Origin: an uncultured Chlamydiae bacterium
GTDB lineage: Bacteria > Chlamydiota > Chlamydiia > Chlamydiales > SM23-39
NCBI GenBank assembly: GCA_903893545.1
Contig: CAITMJ010000009.1
Coordinates: 124,001-188,000, forward strand
Length of the DNA: 64,000 nucleotides
Reading direction: 5' to 3'
Position numbers and translations under genes: made by a program. Positions 27,301 through 36,066 of the stretch are shown in pieces (position 1 is the first letter of the stretch; each line of letters opens with the position of its first letter). A model generated the notes under the pieces. The model saw nothing but the letters and a program-made list of their open reading frames with translations, searched no databases and was not told where the DNA came from.

Positions 27301-27491
27301 AACTGCGGTTTTTATCGCAGACGAGCTTTACAGATCTTTTGATCGATCTTCCGATGCAACATTTCTTCGGCTCTTCTGCGGAAATGGTCTATCGGATGAA
27401 AACTACATCGATCATATTTACCTATGAAAATTTGATTGGAAGCGGATATATGTCTAATGCAGTGTTTCTTCGCTTTGCACAGGATTTTTAA
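24303..27491 (+). CDS. autotransporter with Gly-rich passenger, Pmp-like
   Basis: A 1,062-residue surface protein. It has a signal peptide (MLLLVFFCALFTAFEVGA), a beta-helix-like passenger, a Gly-rich block (about residues 125-352, dense in GG-A, GG-N and GGGG), more beta-helix sequence, and a C-terminal autotransporter barrel from about residue 760 ending in FLRFAQDF. Layout resembles chlamydial polymorphic membrane proteins, but clear GGAI/FxxN repeats are not seen, so I call it Pmp-like rather than Pmp. GGC/GGN codon runs in the block could change length by whole codons. It begins right after the preceding barrel gene and its stop shares a base with the cyclase start (TAATG), so all are co-expressed. 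Confidence 0.85.
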   Translation: MLLLVFFCALFTAFEVGALTSLVVDIAGDTNAATGGTIGLTGDLRGVLNYANEHPADYAITFSGAGVGTNTLQGILPILNFPDASHIITIDGANAVTIDGGGVYPGFLIVTGTITLENFTISNCASTGGNGGSGYPGGDGGSGVGAAVLLYGGSLILENMTLSNSSCVGGNLGTNLGGNGGPGGGGGGTFGGNGGNASVAMGAGGGGGGYGASGGSATVLGEGGGGGGLAPGGAGGNSDTAGTGGSAYGFASNGGAGQGGAAGGALGGGGGGAGVNPGGGGGGGPGGGAGSGGHGGAGADAVGGGGGGGTGGAGGTGADFGGGGGAGYGSSSKGTSVYGGDGGPGLGTGGPAYGAGLFLKSGSLTIQGQGEISGSTLTAGSPTPASPSVNGWSICDQNANLTITMNPSSGETITITESFILGNYTQNGPGTVSIQYNSSTPPVITGSSPPFTVSPQPAFYTVETNVSIEQGTLNFQGSRFQYLINGYTYEIYTPDLTVNNGNFTLQSGTTLSGTGALNVSNGVFTAQSGSTISISPGTFFLGGNLTFNSGSTIDVTVTPTSASLLITGDSSGLNLSQSNLDITVSSGSYPTTPSVYTLVVGTSDFQNGTFNEVTVNGSSGEVYFSPPNAPNAVFYPINVPYGLSSATIYFGVDTLQSFVLFDPCAGLIIVDLLLPGEASVALSDFFANQCSFTLQALGSVTTSVNQQIVQQKKTAGGTGAIAAWHRAKDLLVQAEPVKQAPKKNPFIFSAMQQTPLFSISANAFGQFQHQAAVTLNAASLSAYGTSSQGLILGIDYLGLDTTLVGGAISYIYSDLNQPAKSGTQKTDTFLGTFYTGLLFDQLSLDLLITGGYNRNLGRRNSPGIPSATKTFPGTPYSYTTLGIPASSSKSSYDSYQLTPHFDLNYEIGFDWISLLPFIQSDCVITFEKAFQETGGGFFEFSSCGKVYDFNNAVGSLLTFFLQSEVGVNLFEQLELGNKGAFVFRQKASYVNRYTFPYILQLRFLSQTSFTDLLIDLPMQHFFGSSAEMVYRMKTTSIIFTYENLIGSGYMSNAVFLRFAQDF
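24690..25362 (+). repeat. low-complexity GGC/GGN codon tract
   Basis: In-frame runs of Gly codons, many as ggcggcggcggc, fill this part of the autotransporter gene. The tract is markedly GC-richer than the flanking DNA. Changes by three-base steps would alter passenger length without breaking the frame. The opposite strand gives long Arg/His-rich open frames that are artefacts of this tract. Confidence 0.85.
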
Positions 27492-29614
27492 TGTCCTCTA
27501 AAAATTGGATTACCAGACATCGGAAAAAACGGATTCCCGTCATCGCCGCGGTTCTCTTTGTCTTAGGCATCGGAGCTCTTCGATTTTTTATGCCGGGATC
27601 ATTTGGCTATTGGATTGATGAGATCGAAAATATTGCCTATGACACCCAAGTTCGAAAAACATTCAAGCCGCTTTCAAAAAATCCACAGGTGGCCATCATT
27701 GCCATCGACGACAAGAGCTTAAAAGAGCAGGGGAGATTGCCCTGGTCGCGAGATAAAATGGCCCTTCTTTGCGACAAATTACAAGCTCTTGGGGCTGCAA
27801 CGATCGCATTTGATTTCATCTTTGCATCAGAAGAGGTAGATATCGTCGATGTAGATGCCATCTTTGCAAATACGCTCAAGAAAAAACCATCTGTTCTTGG
27901 ATTTGCATTGAGTGAAGGGGAAGAGCCGCAAGGCGTATTGCCAGAGCCTCTTCTTACGCTCACGCCAGATCGGGCAAAAACGCTCTACATCCCTGAGAAA
28001 AATAGTTTTTTAGGCAATCTCGAAATTTTGCAAAAAGCGGCGCAGTATGGAGGCTTTATCAACAGCTCTCCAGATCCCGATGGCACGCTCCGATTCTCTC
28101 CCCTTCTTCTTCGACATGAAAGAGGCGTATTCGGTGCTCTTGCCCTAGAAGCTGCCCGCCTTTTTTTAGGAGAGAAGAAGATAGAACTCATCTCTAAAAA
28201 ATACCATCAAATGGATTTTTTAGAGGCGATTAAGCTAGGAGATCGACTCCTTCCCGTCGATTATGCGGGCAAAGCGCTCATTGGCTTTCGAGGACCGGCA
28301 AACTCTTTTCCCATGATCTCGGCGACAGATGTACTCATGGATAAAGTAGCGAAAGAGACCATCCAAGGAAAACTCCTTTTTATCGGGGCAACGGCGACAG
28401 CTAGCGGCGAGCTTGTGCCCACATCGATTGCGCCTAGTTTCCCAAGCATAGAAGTCCATGCAACCATTGCCCAAGGGATCATCGATCGCTATATTCCTCT
28501 AAAGCCGGCTTGGAGCAAAGGCGTAACAGTTGCGCTCATCCTATTTTCTGGTTTGGCCCTTTCCTTTTTTCTGCCTTACCTAGGGCCTCTCGTGCTCGCG
28601 CTCATCTCTCTAACTTCCATTTCCGCGCTTTTTTTTATCGAGTACATGTTTTGGGTCAAACAGGGGATCGTCTTTTCAGTCTTGCTGCCAGCCTTAACTA
28701 TCCTGGTTATTTTTCTTTTCGATACTGTGTATGGATATTTTGTGGAAACGAGATATCGCCAAGCGATCCGAGAGATTTTTGGCCAATACGTATCGAGTGA
28801 ATACATCGAGCTCATGCTCAAGCAAGATGCGGCCTTTGAAATGGTGGGAGAGAGCAAAATACTGACCATCCTCTTCATCGATATTCGCCATTTTACCACC
28901 ATTGCTGAAACCATGAGCGCACAAGAAGTAAAAACATTTCTCAACTTTTATTTCACAGCGATGACTGAAATCATCTTTGACCATAAAGGGACGATCGATA
29001 AGTACATCGGCGATGCGATCATGGCTTTTTGGGGAGCTCCTTTAGAAGATGGAGAAAATTCGTACCACGCCGTTAAAGCCGCCTTGGCTGTCCAAGAAAA
29101 GATGCACGCGCTCAATCAAAAGGGTAACCCGATCGTAGAGATAGGGATTGGACTTGCCACAGGAAGCGTCTACGTCGGAGATATGGGATCTAAATATCGC
29201 CGTTCCTATACAGCTCTTGGAGACACAGTCAATCTCGCCTCTCGCCTAGAAGGGCTCACAAAATATTACGGCATCGATATTCTCGTCTCAGAAGATACGC
29301 AAAGCCAGACGAAAGATCTAATTTTTTATAGAAAATTAGACGATGTGCAAGTAAAAGGAAAAGAAAAGGCCGTAGGAGTCTATCAGCCTCTTTGCAAAAT
29401 AGAAGAGGTGACCCCTGCGTTGCAAAAAGAAGTGGACATGCACACCCAAGCGCTAAATTTTTACGCATCGGGGCAGTGGCAAGAGGCAAAACAGATTTGG
29501 CAGTCCTTAGATGGGAAGAAACAGGGGCTTTATTCGATGTACCTCCATCGAATGGAAACCTCGCCGCCGCCAGGCCCTGGTTGGAACGGAGTACAAAAAT
29601 CTGAAACGAAATAG
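27491..29614 (+). CDS. CHASE2-domain adenylate cyclase, class III
   Basis: A 707-residue membrane sensor. One N-terminal membrane helix (about 15-33) precedes an extracytoplasmic CHASE2 domain (about 36-335, with NPQVAIIAIDDKSL and GRLPWSRDKMA), then three membrane helices (about 340-415) and a cytoplasmic class III cyclase domain (about 455-635). Catalytic features are present: metal Asp residues in FIDIRHFT and IGDAIMAFWG, purine-selecting Lys in DKYIGDA, and transition-state Asn and Arg in LGDTVNLASRLEG. The second purine-selecting position is Thr (YTALGD) rather than Asp; Thr marks class IIIb cyclases, several of which respond to bicarbonate. It should therefore make cAMP. It overlaps both neighbours, placing it in one operon with surface autotransporters and a FecR protein. 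Confidence 0.92.
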   Translation: MSSKNWITRHRKKRIPVIAAVLFVLGIGALRFFMPGSFGYWIDEIENIAYDTQVRKTFKPLSKNPQVAIIAIDDKSLKEQGRLPWSRDKMALLCDKLQALGAATIAFDFIFASEEVDIVDVDAIFANTLKKKPSVLGFALSEGEEPQGVLPEPLLTLTPDRAKTLYIPEKNSFLGNLEILQKAAQYGGFINSSPDPDGTLRFSPLLLRHERGVFGALALEAARLFLGEKKIELISKKYHQMDFLEAIKLGDRLLPVDYAGKALIGFRGPANSFPMISATDVLMDKVAKETIQGKLLFIGATATASGELVPTSIAPSFPSIEVHATIAQGIIDRYIPLKPAWSKGVTVALILFSGLALSFFLPYLGPLVLALISLTSISALFFIEYMFWVKQGIVFSVLLPALTILVIFLFDTVYGYFVETRYRQAIREIFGQYVSSEYIELMLKQDAAFEMVGESKILTILFIDIRHFTTIAETMSAQEVKTFLNFYFTAMTEIIFDHKGTIDKYIGDAIMAFWGAPLEDGENSYHAVKAALAVQEKMHALNQKGNPIVEIGIGLATGSVYVGDMGSKYRRSYTALGDTVNLASRLEGLTKYYGIDILVSEDTQSQTKDLIFYRKLDDVQVKGKEKAVGVYQPLCKIEEVTPALQKEVDMHTQALNFYASGQWQEAKQIWQSLDGKKQGLYSMYLHRMETSPPPGPGWNGVQKSETK

Positions 29615-30224
29615 ATTATTTATAACCTTTCTTCTCTTCGCCGCATCTTTAGGGGCAAGCGAGGTGATCGTCGGCAAAGTGGTACAAATCGCAGGATCAG
29701 TTGTCGCTAAGCAGTCCTTTCAAGGAAAACGGACATTGACGACTGGATCTCCCTTATATGTCAGCGATGAAATCATCGTCGGCCAAGATTCAGGCGTAGA
29801 GATCTCATACACTGATGGAAGCTTACTCGATTTAGGGGAAAATACCGACTTTCACATTCGGGATTATCAGTATAAGGCGCTCATTGGACAGAATAAAAAC
29901 GTCTCTGAGTTGACCACTGGCGCTTTCCGCTTCTTAAGCGGCGATATCAAACCGAGCCCCGCTCAATACAACATCAAAACCCCCAATGCGACAATCGGCC
30001 TTCTAGGCACCCTTGTCGAAGGTCAAATGGTTGAAGAGACCCTTTACGTCTCTTGCACAAAGGGAAAAGTAGAAGTGCGCAACCCGGCCGGCTCTGTTGT
30101 CATCGGCCAAGGCCTCGAGCAATACGCCATTGTCACCTCTTATACGAGAAGACCTCGCGTCTATACCAGTCCTCCAACACCTTTCATTCGTCCAAACATC
30201 GCTCCTCACCACACTGGGAAGTGA
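29601..30224 (+). CDS. exported FecR-domain protein
   Basis: About 207 residues. A signal peptide (KRNRLFITFLLFAASLGAS) is followed by a FecR-type domain (VGKVVQIAGSVVAKQ, then TTGSPLYVSDEIIVGQDSG, then ISYTDGSLLDLGENT) and a second beta-rich part with TPNATIGLLGTLVEG. The tail is Pro/Arg-rich. FecR-domain proteins often accompany CHASE2 cyclases or sigma factors. The start is unusual: the only in-frame ATG (29511) lies 104 bp inside the cyclase gene and would hide the signal peptide behind 30 residues, whereas CTG 29601 sits 9 nt after GGAG (29588-29591) and puts Lys-Arg directly before the hydrophobic core. I therefore propose CTG, overlapping the cyclase stop by 14 bp. Confidence 0.75.
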   Translation: MKRNRLFITFLLFAASLGASEVIVGKVVQIAGSVVAKQSFQGKRTLTTGSPLYVSDEIIVGQDSGVEISYTDGSLLDLGENTDFHIRDYQYKALIGQNKNVSELTTGAFRFLSGDIKPSPAQYNIKTPNATIGLLGTLVEGQMVEETLYVSCTKGKVEVRNPAGSVVIGQGLEQYAIVTSYTRRPRVYTSPPTPFIRPNIAPHHTGK

Positions 30225-30231
30225 TTATTTT

Positions 30232-30278
30232 GCAGCGAGCTTTTGTCGAAGGACATACGGCATGATGCCGCCGTGCTT
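30232..30278 (-). repeat. exact 47-bp copy of the acnA 3' end
   Basis: Identical to 32621-32667, which encodes the last residues of aconitase. Read on the minus strand it gives [18 protein letters not shown] followed by a stop (taa), while acnA itself continues to ...NNNH. Upstream of the copy the sequence no longer resembles aconitase. Both copies have the same orientation and bracket a 2.4-kb stretch with two genes. Confidence 0.92.
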
Positions 30279-30306
30279 ATAGTAATGAGGCTTTAATTCG
30301 TTTAGT

Positions 30307-31836
30307 TCAGTGATTTTCTTGTCGGAGCGCGCGGCCTCTTGCAAGGAGTGGCGCAAAACATTTTTGAATGGAGAGGGCGATGGGGTCTAAAATTTCTCCC
30401 TCTATTGAGCCTCTGCAATCTTGTACAAGGAACAGCTTTGTATGAGCAATTTCCTGTTGCCCTGCAAGTGTGAGCGCAATCTGGTCATCAATCACAGCGA
30501 GTATTGGATCTTGAGTGATATTCTTTACTTCGACGAGCTCTATCCAAGCCTGCTTTGCTCCTTTGACTGTTTCATGAGCTGCTGTTCGGATATATAGAGC
30601 CGATTCTGTCAAACCTTCGATCAATGTGTGTTCTAAAATGGGGCTTGTTTCCTTGGCGGACAAAGACGTTGTGATTCCCCCTTTCATTGTCTCATGCAGT
30701 CCCGATGCGAAGGACACTCCTGATTCTGTCAAAATCGCCCAGAGGATTTCACGGGAGATCATTGTCCCTTCGTTAGAAGCGGAAATCGTCACCTTTAATC
30801 CTTGCTTCGCAGAGCAAATTCCAGGAACGATGTAGGAAAACAGTTCACTCAACGCGGGGAAGGTAAGATGTTGGATGGCAAGAGCGCTTTCTTTTGTTCC
30901 TCGAGGTAATGTCCCAATTCCTTTTGTTCCTTGATCTTTCCCGCTTTTTGCAAAAGAGAGCAATTCTTGCGCTGCCGTTTGTCCCATTTCTCGTAAATGA
31001 TAGGTCGTCTCATCGACAATGGATGGGACGGCGAGCACGCCTTGCTGTGTCTGGCCGGCAGCTGACAGGAGGTAGGAGCCGGTTTCTAACATCACAAGGC
31101 GAAGCGGTGAATGTTTGGCCAATTCTGCAATTTCTAAACCCAGCGGATAGATTAGGTGCGCAGCTTTGATGACCTCGCCTTTAGCGCTTTGTAAATTGGA
31201 TTTCCCCTCAATGATCACAGCATCGATCACTTCCTTCAAAGCATGAGAGCTTTCCTGAAGAGCCGTTTTGGAGATCAGAGCCGCTCTGATGAATTCATTG
31301 AGAGTCAAATAAGAGAAAGATTCCTCTATGATGGGGCGAATGCGGTGGATGAGATCTAAAACAGTTTCTAAAAGAGCACCACACGCTACGCGAGCAAAGA
31401 GGCGGGTTTGATTTGCGCCAGAGACAATGGTAGAGCCTACCTCTTGAAGCACAGGGTTGATCAAGAGAGGAAACAGGAGGTCAACACCTTCTGCTGTTGC
31501 ATGAAAGATCGTTGAAATCCCTTTACAAAACTCGAAGCCCCCCGTTTTTAGAGAATCGGCAAATTCGAGAAAGATCGCCGTCGCAACGCCTTGTGGAGCT
31601 TCCAAAATCTCTTGAGCAATGGAAGGCGCAACTTGGATGGTTTTTCTTACTTCCTGCAAGTTGGCATAGTCCAAACTTTCATGGCCCATCGCGGCCATAG
31701 CGCCAACTGTGCGATCAAAGACCAGCTGCAGGCCTTGTTTAATGGCCGGTGCTGCGTCATCGACAACCCATGTGACGGCTAGAGCGCACCAATCGCTACA
31801 ACTATTAAGCCCAGAAGATGGGGCAGCGGGAATCAT
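30307..31836 (-). CDS. helical protein of unknown function
   Basis: Not recognised. A 509-residue protein without an obvious signal peptide, built almost entirely of amphipathic and moderately hydrophobic helices rich in Ala, Glu, Leu, Thr and Ser. Loosely repeated elements include GLHETMKGGITTS and AAHETVKGAKQAW. It lies inside the segment bounded by two aconitase-tail copies. Its ATG overlaps the stop of the gene upstream (ATGA), so the two are an operon. Its own 3' end stops just short of the duplicated aconitase tail, which could mean that the original C-terminus was altered by the rearrangement. Confidence 0.7.
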   Translation of the reverse strand: MIPAAPSSGLNSCSDWCALAVTWVVDDAAPAIKQGLQLVFDRTVGAMAAMGHESLDYANLQEVRKTIQVAPSIAQEILEAPQGVATAIFLEFADSLKTGGFEFCKGISTIFHATAEGVDLLFPLLINPVLQEVGSTIVSGANQTRLFARVACGALLETVLDLIHRIRPIIEESFSYLTLNEFIRAALISKTALQESSHALKEVIDAVIIEGKSNLQSAKGEVIKAAHLIYPLGLEIAELAKHSPLRLVMLETGSYLLSAAGQTQQGVLAVPSIVDETTYHLREMGQTAAQELLSFAKSGKDQGTKGIGTLPRGTKESALAIQHLTFPALSELFSYIVPGICSAKQGLKVTISASNEGTMISREILWAILTESGVSFASGLHETMKGGITTSLSAKETSPILEHTLIEGLTESALYIRTAAHETVKGAKQAWIELVEVKNITQDPILAVIDDQIALTLAGQQEIAHTKLFLVQDCRGSIEGEILDPIALSIQKCFAPLLARGRALRQENH

Positions 31837-32438
31837 TCTGCGTTCTCTGCGTTGTTAACGAGCTTGTTAGCCTCTGCAACTTGGGTTTCATAGTGTTCTT
31901 TACCAGCTTGCAGTTTTTCATCGAATGCAGTTCTTCGATCTGCTCGCTCAATGTAGTACTGTGTAACGGAATTTGTAAAATTCTCGCCTGCTGTAGGAAC
32001 GAATGTTTTTGCCAATCCTAAGGGCGCTGAACCGATCGAGACAAAGAGGTCAACCCACTCTTCGCCATAACGTTTGAGAAGTTCTGGGATGGCTCCATCA
32101 ACCCCATAACGGACGGCTGACAAACCACGAACTAGTATCGCGGGAAGAAGAAAGACTGTAAACAGTGCGATTCTAATAATTCTTGCAACAGCCGTAAAGG
32201 CAGAGCCTACAGTTGCGGCCATAAACGCTTTTACATGCATAGAGCGATTGTCTCCAAGCGAGTTTTGCTCTATTCTTGTATGGGCCGATAATTGCACTTG
32301 AGTCAGTTTTCTAAAGTTCAGCGGCATCGTGTGAGAAACTGAACCAGTAAAATTATTTTCAATCCATTGGTACCGTTTTGCATAATCAATTGCGTTATTG
32401 TCTGAATACTGATTATAAATTGATATTTTTAAAGACAT
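31833..32438 (-). CDS. membrane protein of unknown function
   Basis: Not recognised. The 201-residue protein has a polar N-terminus, a hydrophobic pair at about residues 70-105 (KAFMAATVGSAFTAVARI, then ALFTVFLLPAILVRGL), a weaker hydrophobic stretch near 128-150 and a charged helical C-terminus. The hairpin suggests an Inc-like or other membrane protein. AAAGGAT precedes the ATG. The 160-bp AT-rich upstream region contains a TATAAT at 32472-32477 (minus strand) without a good -35. It is the first gene of the two-gene unit next to acnA. Confidence 0.7.
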   Translation of the reverse strand: MSLKISIYNQYSDNNAIDYAKRYQWIENNFTGSVSHTMPLNFRKLTQVQLSAHTRIEQNSLGDNRSMHVKAFMAATVGSAFTAVARIIRIALFTVFLLPAILVRGLSAVRYGVDGAIPELLKRYGEEWVDLFVSIGSAPLGLAKTFVPTAGENFTNSVTQYYIERADRRTAFDEKLQAGKEHYETQVAEANKLVNNAENAE

Positions 32439-32601
32439 ATTTATCCTTTTATTTCGTTTTTGTTTGTTTATATTATATTTAAACGTTAAGTTAAAAATCT
32501 ATATTAAAAATGTTTTTATGATAATTTTTTTTGAAAATAAATCTTAAAAAGATGGATTCATTGTTATAAAACTATTTTTCTATTAATTCCTCTACTTTTT
32601 C

Positions 32602-35403
32602 TCAGTGGTTGTTGTTTTTCGCAGCGAGCTTTTGTCGAAGGACATACGGCATGATGCCGCCGTGCTTGTAATATTCGATTTCGATGGGAGTGTCGAGTCG
32701 GAGGATCACTGGTATTTTTTCGATACGGCCGCCTCGGGTGATTTCCAATGTTACTTCTTGGCGGGGAGCCAGAGTTGTTTCAATGCCGACAATGGAAAAA
32801 AGCTCATCGCCTTTGATCTGGTAGGTTTCATGTCCATCTCCCTTTTTAAAGGTAAGGGGCAAGACGCCCATGCCGATGAGGTTGCTCCGGTGGATCCGCT
32901 CAAAACTTTTGGCAATGACTGCTTTTACGCCGAGAAGAGCGCTCCCTTTAGCCGCCCAATCGCGCGAGCTTCCCATGCCATAGTCGGCCCCGGCAAAGAT
33001 GATGAGGGGAGTTTTCTTGGCTGCGTAGTGTTCTGATGCCTCGAAGATCGTCATGAGTTTGCCTTCGGGCATGAGTTTGGTGTAGCCGCCTTCTTTGCCG
33101 TCAGCCATTTGATTTTTGATCCGGACGTTGGCAAAGGTGCCCCGCATCATCACGAGATGGTTGCCGCGCCTACTGCCGTAGCTGTTAAAATCCTCTTCAT
33201 GGACGCCGTGCGCCTTGAGATACATTCCAGCAGGGGAATCTGCGCGAAAGGCACCCGCTGGGGAAATGTGATCGGTGGTAATGGAGTCGCCAAAGAGGGC
33301 AAGGCAGCGCATGTTTTTGAGCTCTTGCCGTTTGGGAAGATGCCGATCGAAATGGTCGAAATAGGGGGGCTTTTGGATGTAGGTGCTTTTGGGATCCCAG
33401 TGGTACTGGGCGCTTTTTTTTGCCTCGACCTTTGCCCAGATCGGATTATCTGTCATGATGTTGGCGTATCGCTCTTTAAACATCGATGGGCGGATCGAAG
33501 AGGCAATGGCCTGCTCGATCTCTTTGGAAGTGGGCCAAATATCTTTGAGGAAGACCGGTTTTCCATGTTTATCCAAACCAAGAGGCTCTTTAGTAAAATC
33601 GTGGAGGACATTGCCTGCGATGGCAAAGGCGATAACCAGTGGCGGGGACATGAGGAAGTTCGCTTTGACAGAGCTATGGATCCTCGCTTCAAAGTTTCGG
33701 TTACCGCTAAGAACGCTCGTTGCGATGACGTCGTGTTTTTTGATCGCATTTTCAATGGTTTCGTCCAGAGGGCCGCTATTGCCAATGCAGGTCGTGCATC
33801 CATAGGCAATGACCTCAAAGCCAAGCGCATCGAGGCTGTCTTGCAATCCGGCGTTCTTTAAATATTCTGTCACAACGCGAGATCCTGGAGCTAAGCTTGT
33901 CTTGACAAGAGGGGAGATAGAAAGCCCTTTTTCAACGGCTTTTTTTGCAAGAAGCCCTGCGCCGATCATCACGCTTGGATTGCTCGTATTTGTACAGCTC
34001 GTAATGGCTGCAATGACAACGGTGCCATGCTCGAGAGTCCCGTGCGAAGGAGCAGTTTTTTGGTAACTAAGGTCTAAATGGGATGTCGTAAAGGGGCGGT
34101 TGAGTACCATTTCTGCCTCATCGATCGGGGCAGAGCCTGTGCTATTTTCTGTACCGCCGGAAGCGTGAGAGAAATTGCCCGTGGCATCGATGGGGATTTT
34201 GACTTGTTCCGTTTTTCCGTAACCGCTAGGAGAGCGTAAAATTTCTTGGAACTTTTGTTTGAGTTCAGAAAGGGCAATCCGGTCTTGTGGTCTTTTGGGT
34301 CCTGCGATTGAAGGTACGAGTTTTGAAAGATCGAGTTCGAGCTCTTTGGTGTATGCGATCTCTCCCTTTTTCGGAATGCCAAAAAGGTGCTGGGCTACGA
34401 GATATTCTTTGATGAGGGCAATTTTTTTTGGATCTCGCCCTGTCATTTTGAGATAATCGAGAGTTTTTTCATCTGCAGGGAAAAAGCCCATCGTCGCGCC
34501 ATATTCTGGCGACATGTTTCCGATTGTTGCGCGGTCGGCCACTGTTAAACTCGCAGCTCCAGGGCCGAAAAATTCGACGAATTTATTCACGACATCTTCT
34601 TTTCGAAGCATTTCTGTCACGCGGAGAGCCAAATCTGTCGCAGTCACTCCCTCTTGCAAAGATCCCGTCATATGGACGCCGATCACGTCTGGCGTTTCTA
34701 AAAAGACCGGCTGGCCGAGCATCGCCGCCTGCGCTTCAATCCCGCCAACACCCCATCCTACAATGCCAAGTCCATTGATCATCGTCGTGTGGGAGTCGGT
34801 GCCGACAAGCGTATCGAAATACAAAACGTTATCTTTTTCCAACACAAGCGAAGCTAAGTGTTCTAGGTTTACCTGATGGCAGATCCCAATTCCAGGGGGG
34901 ACGACTTTGAACGTCTCATAGGCGCTCTCGCCCCACTTTAAAAAGGAATACCGTTCCCGATTGCGCTCAAACTCGAGCTTCAAATTGAATAAAAATGCCT
35001 CATTGCTTCCAGAGCGATCTACCTGTACCGAGTGGTCGACGACAAGATCGACGGGAACTTCCGGCTCAATCAAGGCGGCATCTAATCCTTGTAGCGCCAC
35101 GGCATCGCGCATTGCGGCCAAGTCGACAATCAAAGGAACGCCTGTAAAATCTTGCAATAGGACGCGCGAAACGACGAAAGGAACTTCTCCACTAGCAGCT
35201 CTTTGAGGAGCCCACTTTGCCAGGCGCAGCACATCTTCTTCTCTCACCCGTTTGCCATCGCAATTGCGGAGCAACGACTCGAGCATAATCCGGATCGAGA
35301 CCGGCAAACGAGAAATGTGCCCTAACCCTTGTTCTTCAAGGGAGGGCAAAGAATAGTAGGAGTGCGTTTTATCTTTTAAGAAGCGAAGAACATCTAGAGC
35401 CAT
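32602..35403 (-). CDS. acnA: aconitate hydratase A
   Basis: TCA-cycle enzyme converting citrate to isocitrate using a [4Fe-4S] cluster. The 933-residue protein has the AcnA/IRP layout. Cluster ligands are visible: Cys in [10 protein letters not shown] (about residue 468) and two Cys in [10 protein letters not shown] (about 538-541). [34 protein letters not shown] and [13 protein letters not shown] are further family blocks. The N-terminus begins [20 protein letters not shown] as in AcnA. Presence of aconitase indicates a fuller TCA cycle than in Chlamydiaceae. Its last 47 bp before the final few codons are duplicated at 30232-30278. Confidence 0.97.
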   Translation of the reverse strand: MALDVLRFLKDKTHSYYSLPSLEEQGLGHISRLPVSIRIMLESLLRNCDGKRVREEDVLRLAKWAPQRAASGEVPFVVSRVLLQDFTGVPLIVDLAAMRDAVALQGLDAALIEPEVPVDLVVDHSVQVDRSGSNEAFLFNLKLEFERNRERYSFLKWGESAYETFKVVPPGIGICHQVNLEHLASLVLEKDNVLYFDTLVGTDSHTTMINGLGIVGWGVGGIEAQAAMLGQPVFLETPDVIGVHMTGSLQEGVTATDLALRVTEMLRKEDVVNKFVEFFGPGAASLTVADRATIGNMSPEYGATMGFFPADEKTLDYLKMTGRDPKKIALIKEYLVAQHLFGIPKKGEIAYTKELELDLSKLVPSIAGPKRPQDRIALSELKQKFQEILRSPSGYGKTEQVKIPIDATGNFSHASGGTENSTGSAPIDEAEMVLNRPFTTSHLDLSYQKTAPSHGTLEHGTVVIAAITSCTNTSNPSVMIGAGLLAKKAVEKGLSISPLVKTSLAPGSRVVTEYLKNAGLQDSLDALGFEVIAYGCTTCIGNSGPLDETIENAIKKHDVIATSVLSGNRNFEARIHSSVKANFLMSPPLVIAFAIAGNVLHDFTKEPLGLDKHGKPVFLKDIWPTSKEIEQAIASSIRPSMFKERYANIMTDNPIWAKVEAKKSAQYHWDPKSTYIQKPPYFDHFDRHLPKRQELKNMRCLALFGDSITTDHISPAGAFRADSPAGMYLKAHGVHEEDFNSYGSRRGNHLVMMRGTFANVRIKNQMADGKEGGYTKLMPEGKLMTIFEASEHYAAKKTPLIIFAGADYGMGSSRDWAAKGSALLGVKAVIAKSFERIHRSNLIGMGVLPLTFKKGDGHETYQIKGDELFSIVGIETTLAPRQEVTLEITRGGRIEKIPVILRLDTPIEIEYYKHGGIMPYVLRQKLAAKNNNH
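32621..32667 (-). repeat. 47-bp acnA 3' end, partner copy of 30232-30278
   Basis: This is the copy inside the intact aconitase gene, 20 bp from its stop codon. Distance to the other copy is 2,389 bp, same orientation. The pair delimits the genes at 30307-31836 and 31833-32438. Confidence 0.92.
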
Positions 35404-35436
35404 AATTCTTAGTTATGGAAGAGGGAACAAAAAAGT

Positions 35437-35994
35437 TCAAGGCTTTGTTGAGAGGTCTACGATTTTTGCCTGATCTAAGACTTGTTTCCAACTCTTGACG
35501 TTTTCGGGAGTTTTTATCGCTGTCGTCATGTATTGCAAGACGACTAGGTGCCCCTTTTCTTCAAAGGCTAAGCCTAATCCATAAAGAACAGGTCGGAGTG
35601 TATTGCTAAGTTCCCATGCGATGGAAATTTTTCCATTTTCCTCATCTAGCTGGGTGAGTGAAATTTTATGATCTGGGAGATAGGCTTTCAGCTGCTCGTC
35701 AATAAATACTTGCACAAGCTCTTTTATTTGCAAAAGGGGTTCGCGATCTTCTTCTTCTAAATCGAGGGTCTTATTATCTAGAGCATGCACGGCGACGAAA
35801 AACTCAAGAGAGTTTCCCTCTTCATGCGTGTAGACTTTTAATTGCGAGTTTTCAAGAGGACAAAAGGAGTTCTCATTTGCTACGAGAGTCCATTCTTGGA
35901 TAGAAGGAGGGAATTGAAACTCGACATCTCCAATGAGTTCAGCAGTAAGTGCGCTCACCGATAAACAAGCGATGATGGATAGGTATTTTCTCAT
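35437..35994 (-). CDS. exported protein of unknown function
   Basis: Not recognised. A 185-residue protein with a signal peptide (MRKYLSIIACLSVSALTAEL) and a compact mature region with mixed alpha/beta pattern, containing EFQFPPSIQEWTLVANE and FFVAVHALDNKTLDLEEED. No lipobox or membrane anchor is seen, so a periplasmic location is likely. It ends 33 bp before the acnA start on the same strand and may be co-transcribed with acnA. Confidence 0.72.
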   Translation of the reverse strand: MRKYLSIIACLSVSALTAELIGDVEFQFPPSIQEWTLVANENSFCPLENSQLKVYTHEEGNSLEFFVAVHALDNKTLDLEEEDREPLLQIKELVQVFIDEQLKAYLPDHKISLTQLDEENGKISIAWELSNTLRPVLYGLGLAFEEKGHLVVLQYMTTAIKTPENVKSWKQVLDQAKIVDLSTKP

Positions 35995-36066
35995 TTTGAG
36001 TTCCCCTGTACAGATTATGGAGCGATCAATATATTGAATTTAGAACTTTAACCCTAGGAAAATCAG

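Noticed and set aside
30225..30306. A second aconitase pseudogene
   Set aside because: Only the terminal 47 bp (about 53 with mismatches) match; no further aconitase sequence upstream, so it is called a repeat rather than a pseudogene.
33109..33861. 250-residue frame antisense to aconitase
   Set aside because: Overlaps conserved aconitase coding sequence; no start signal or family.
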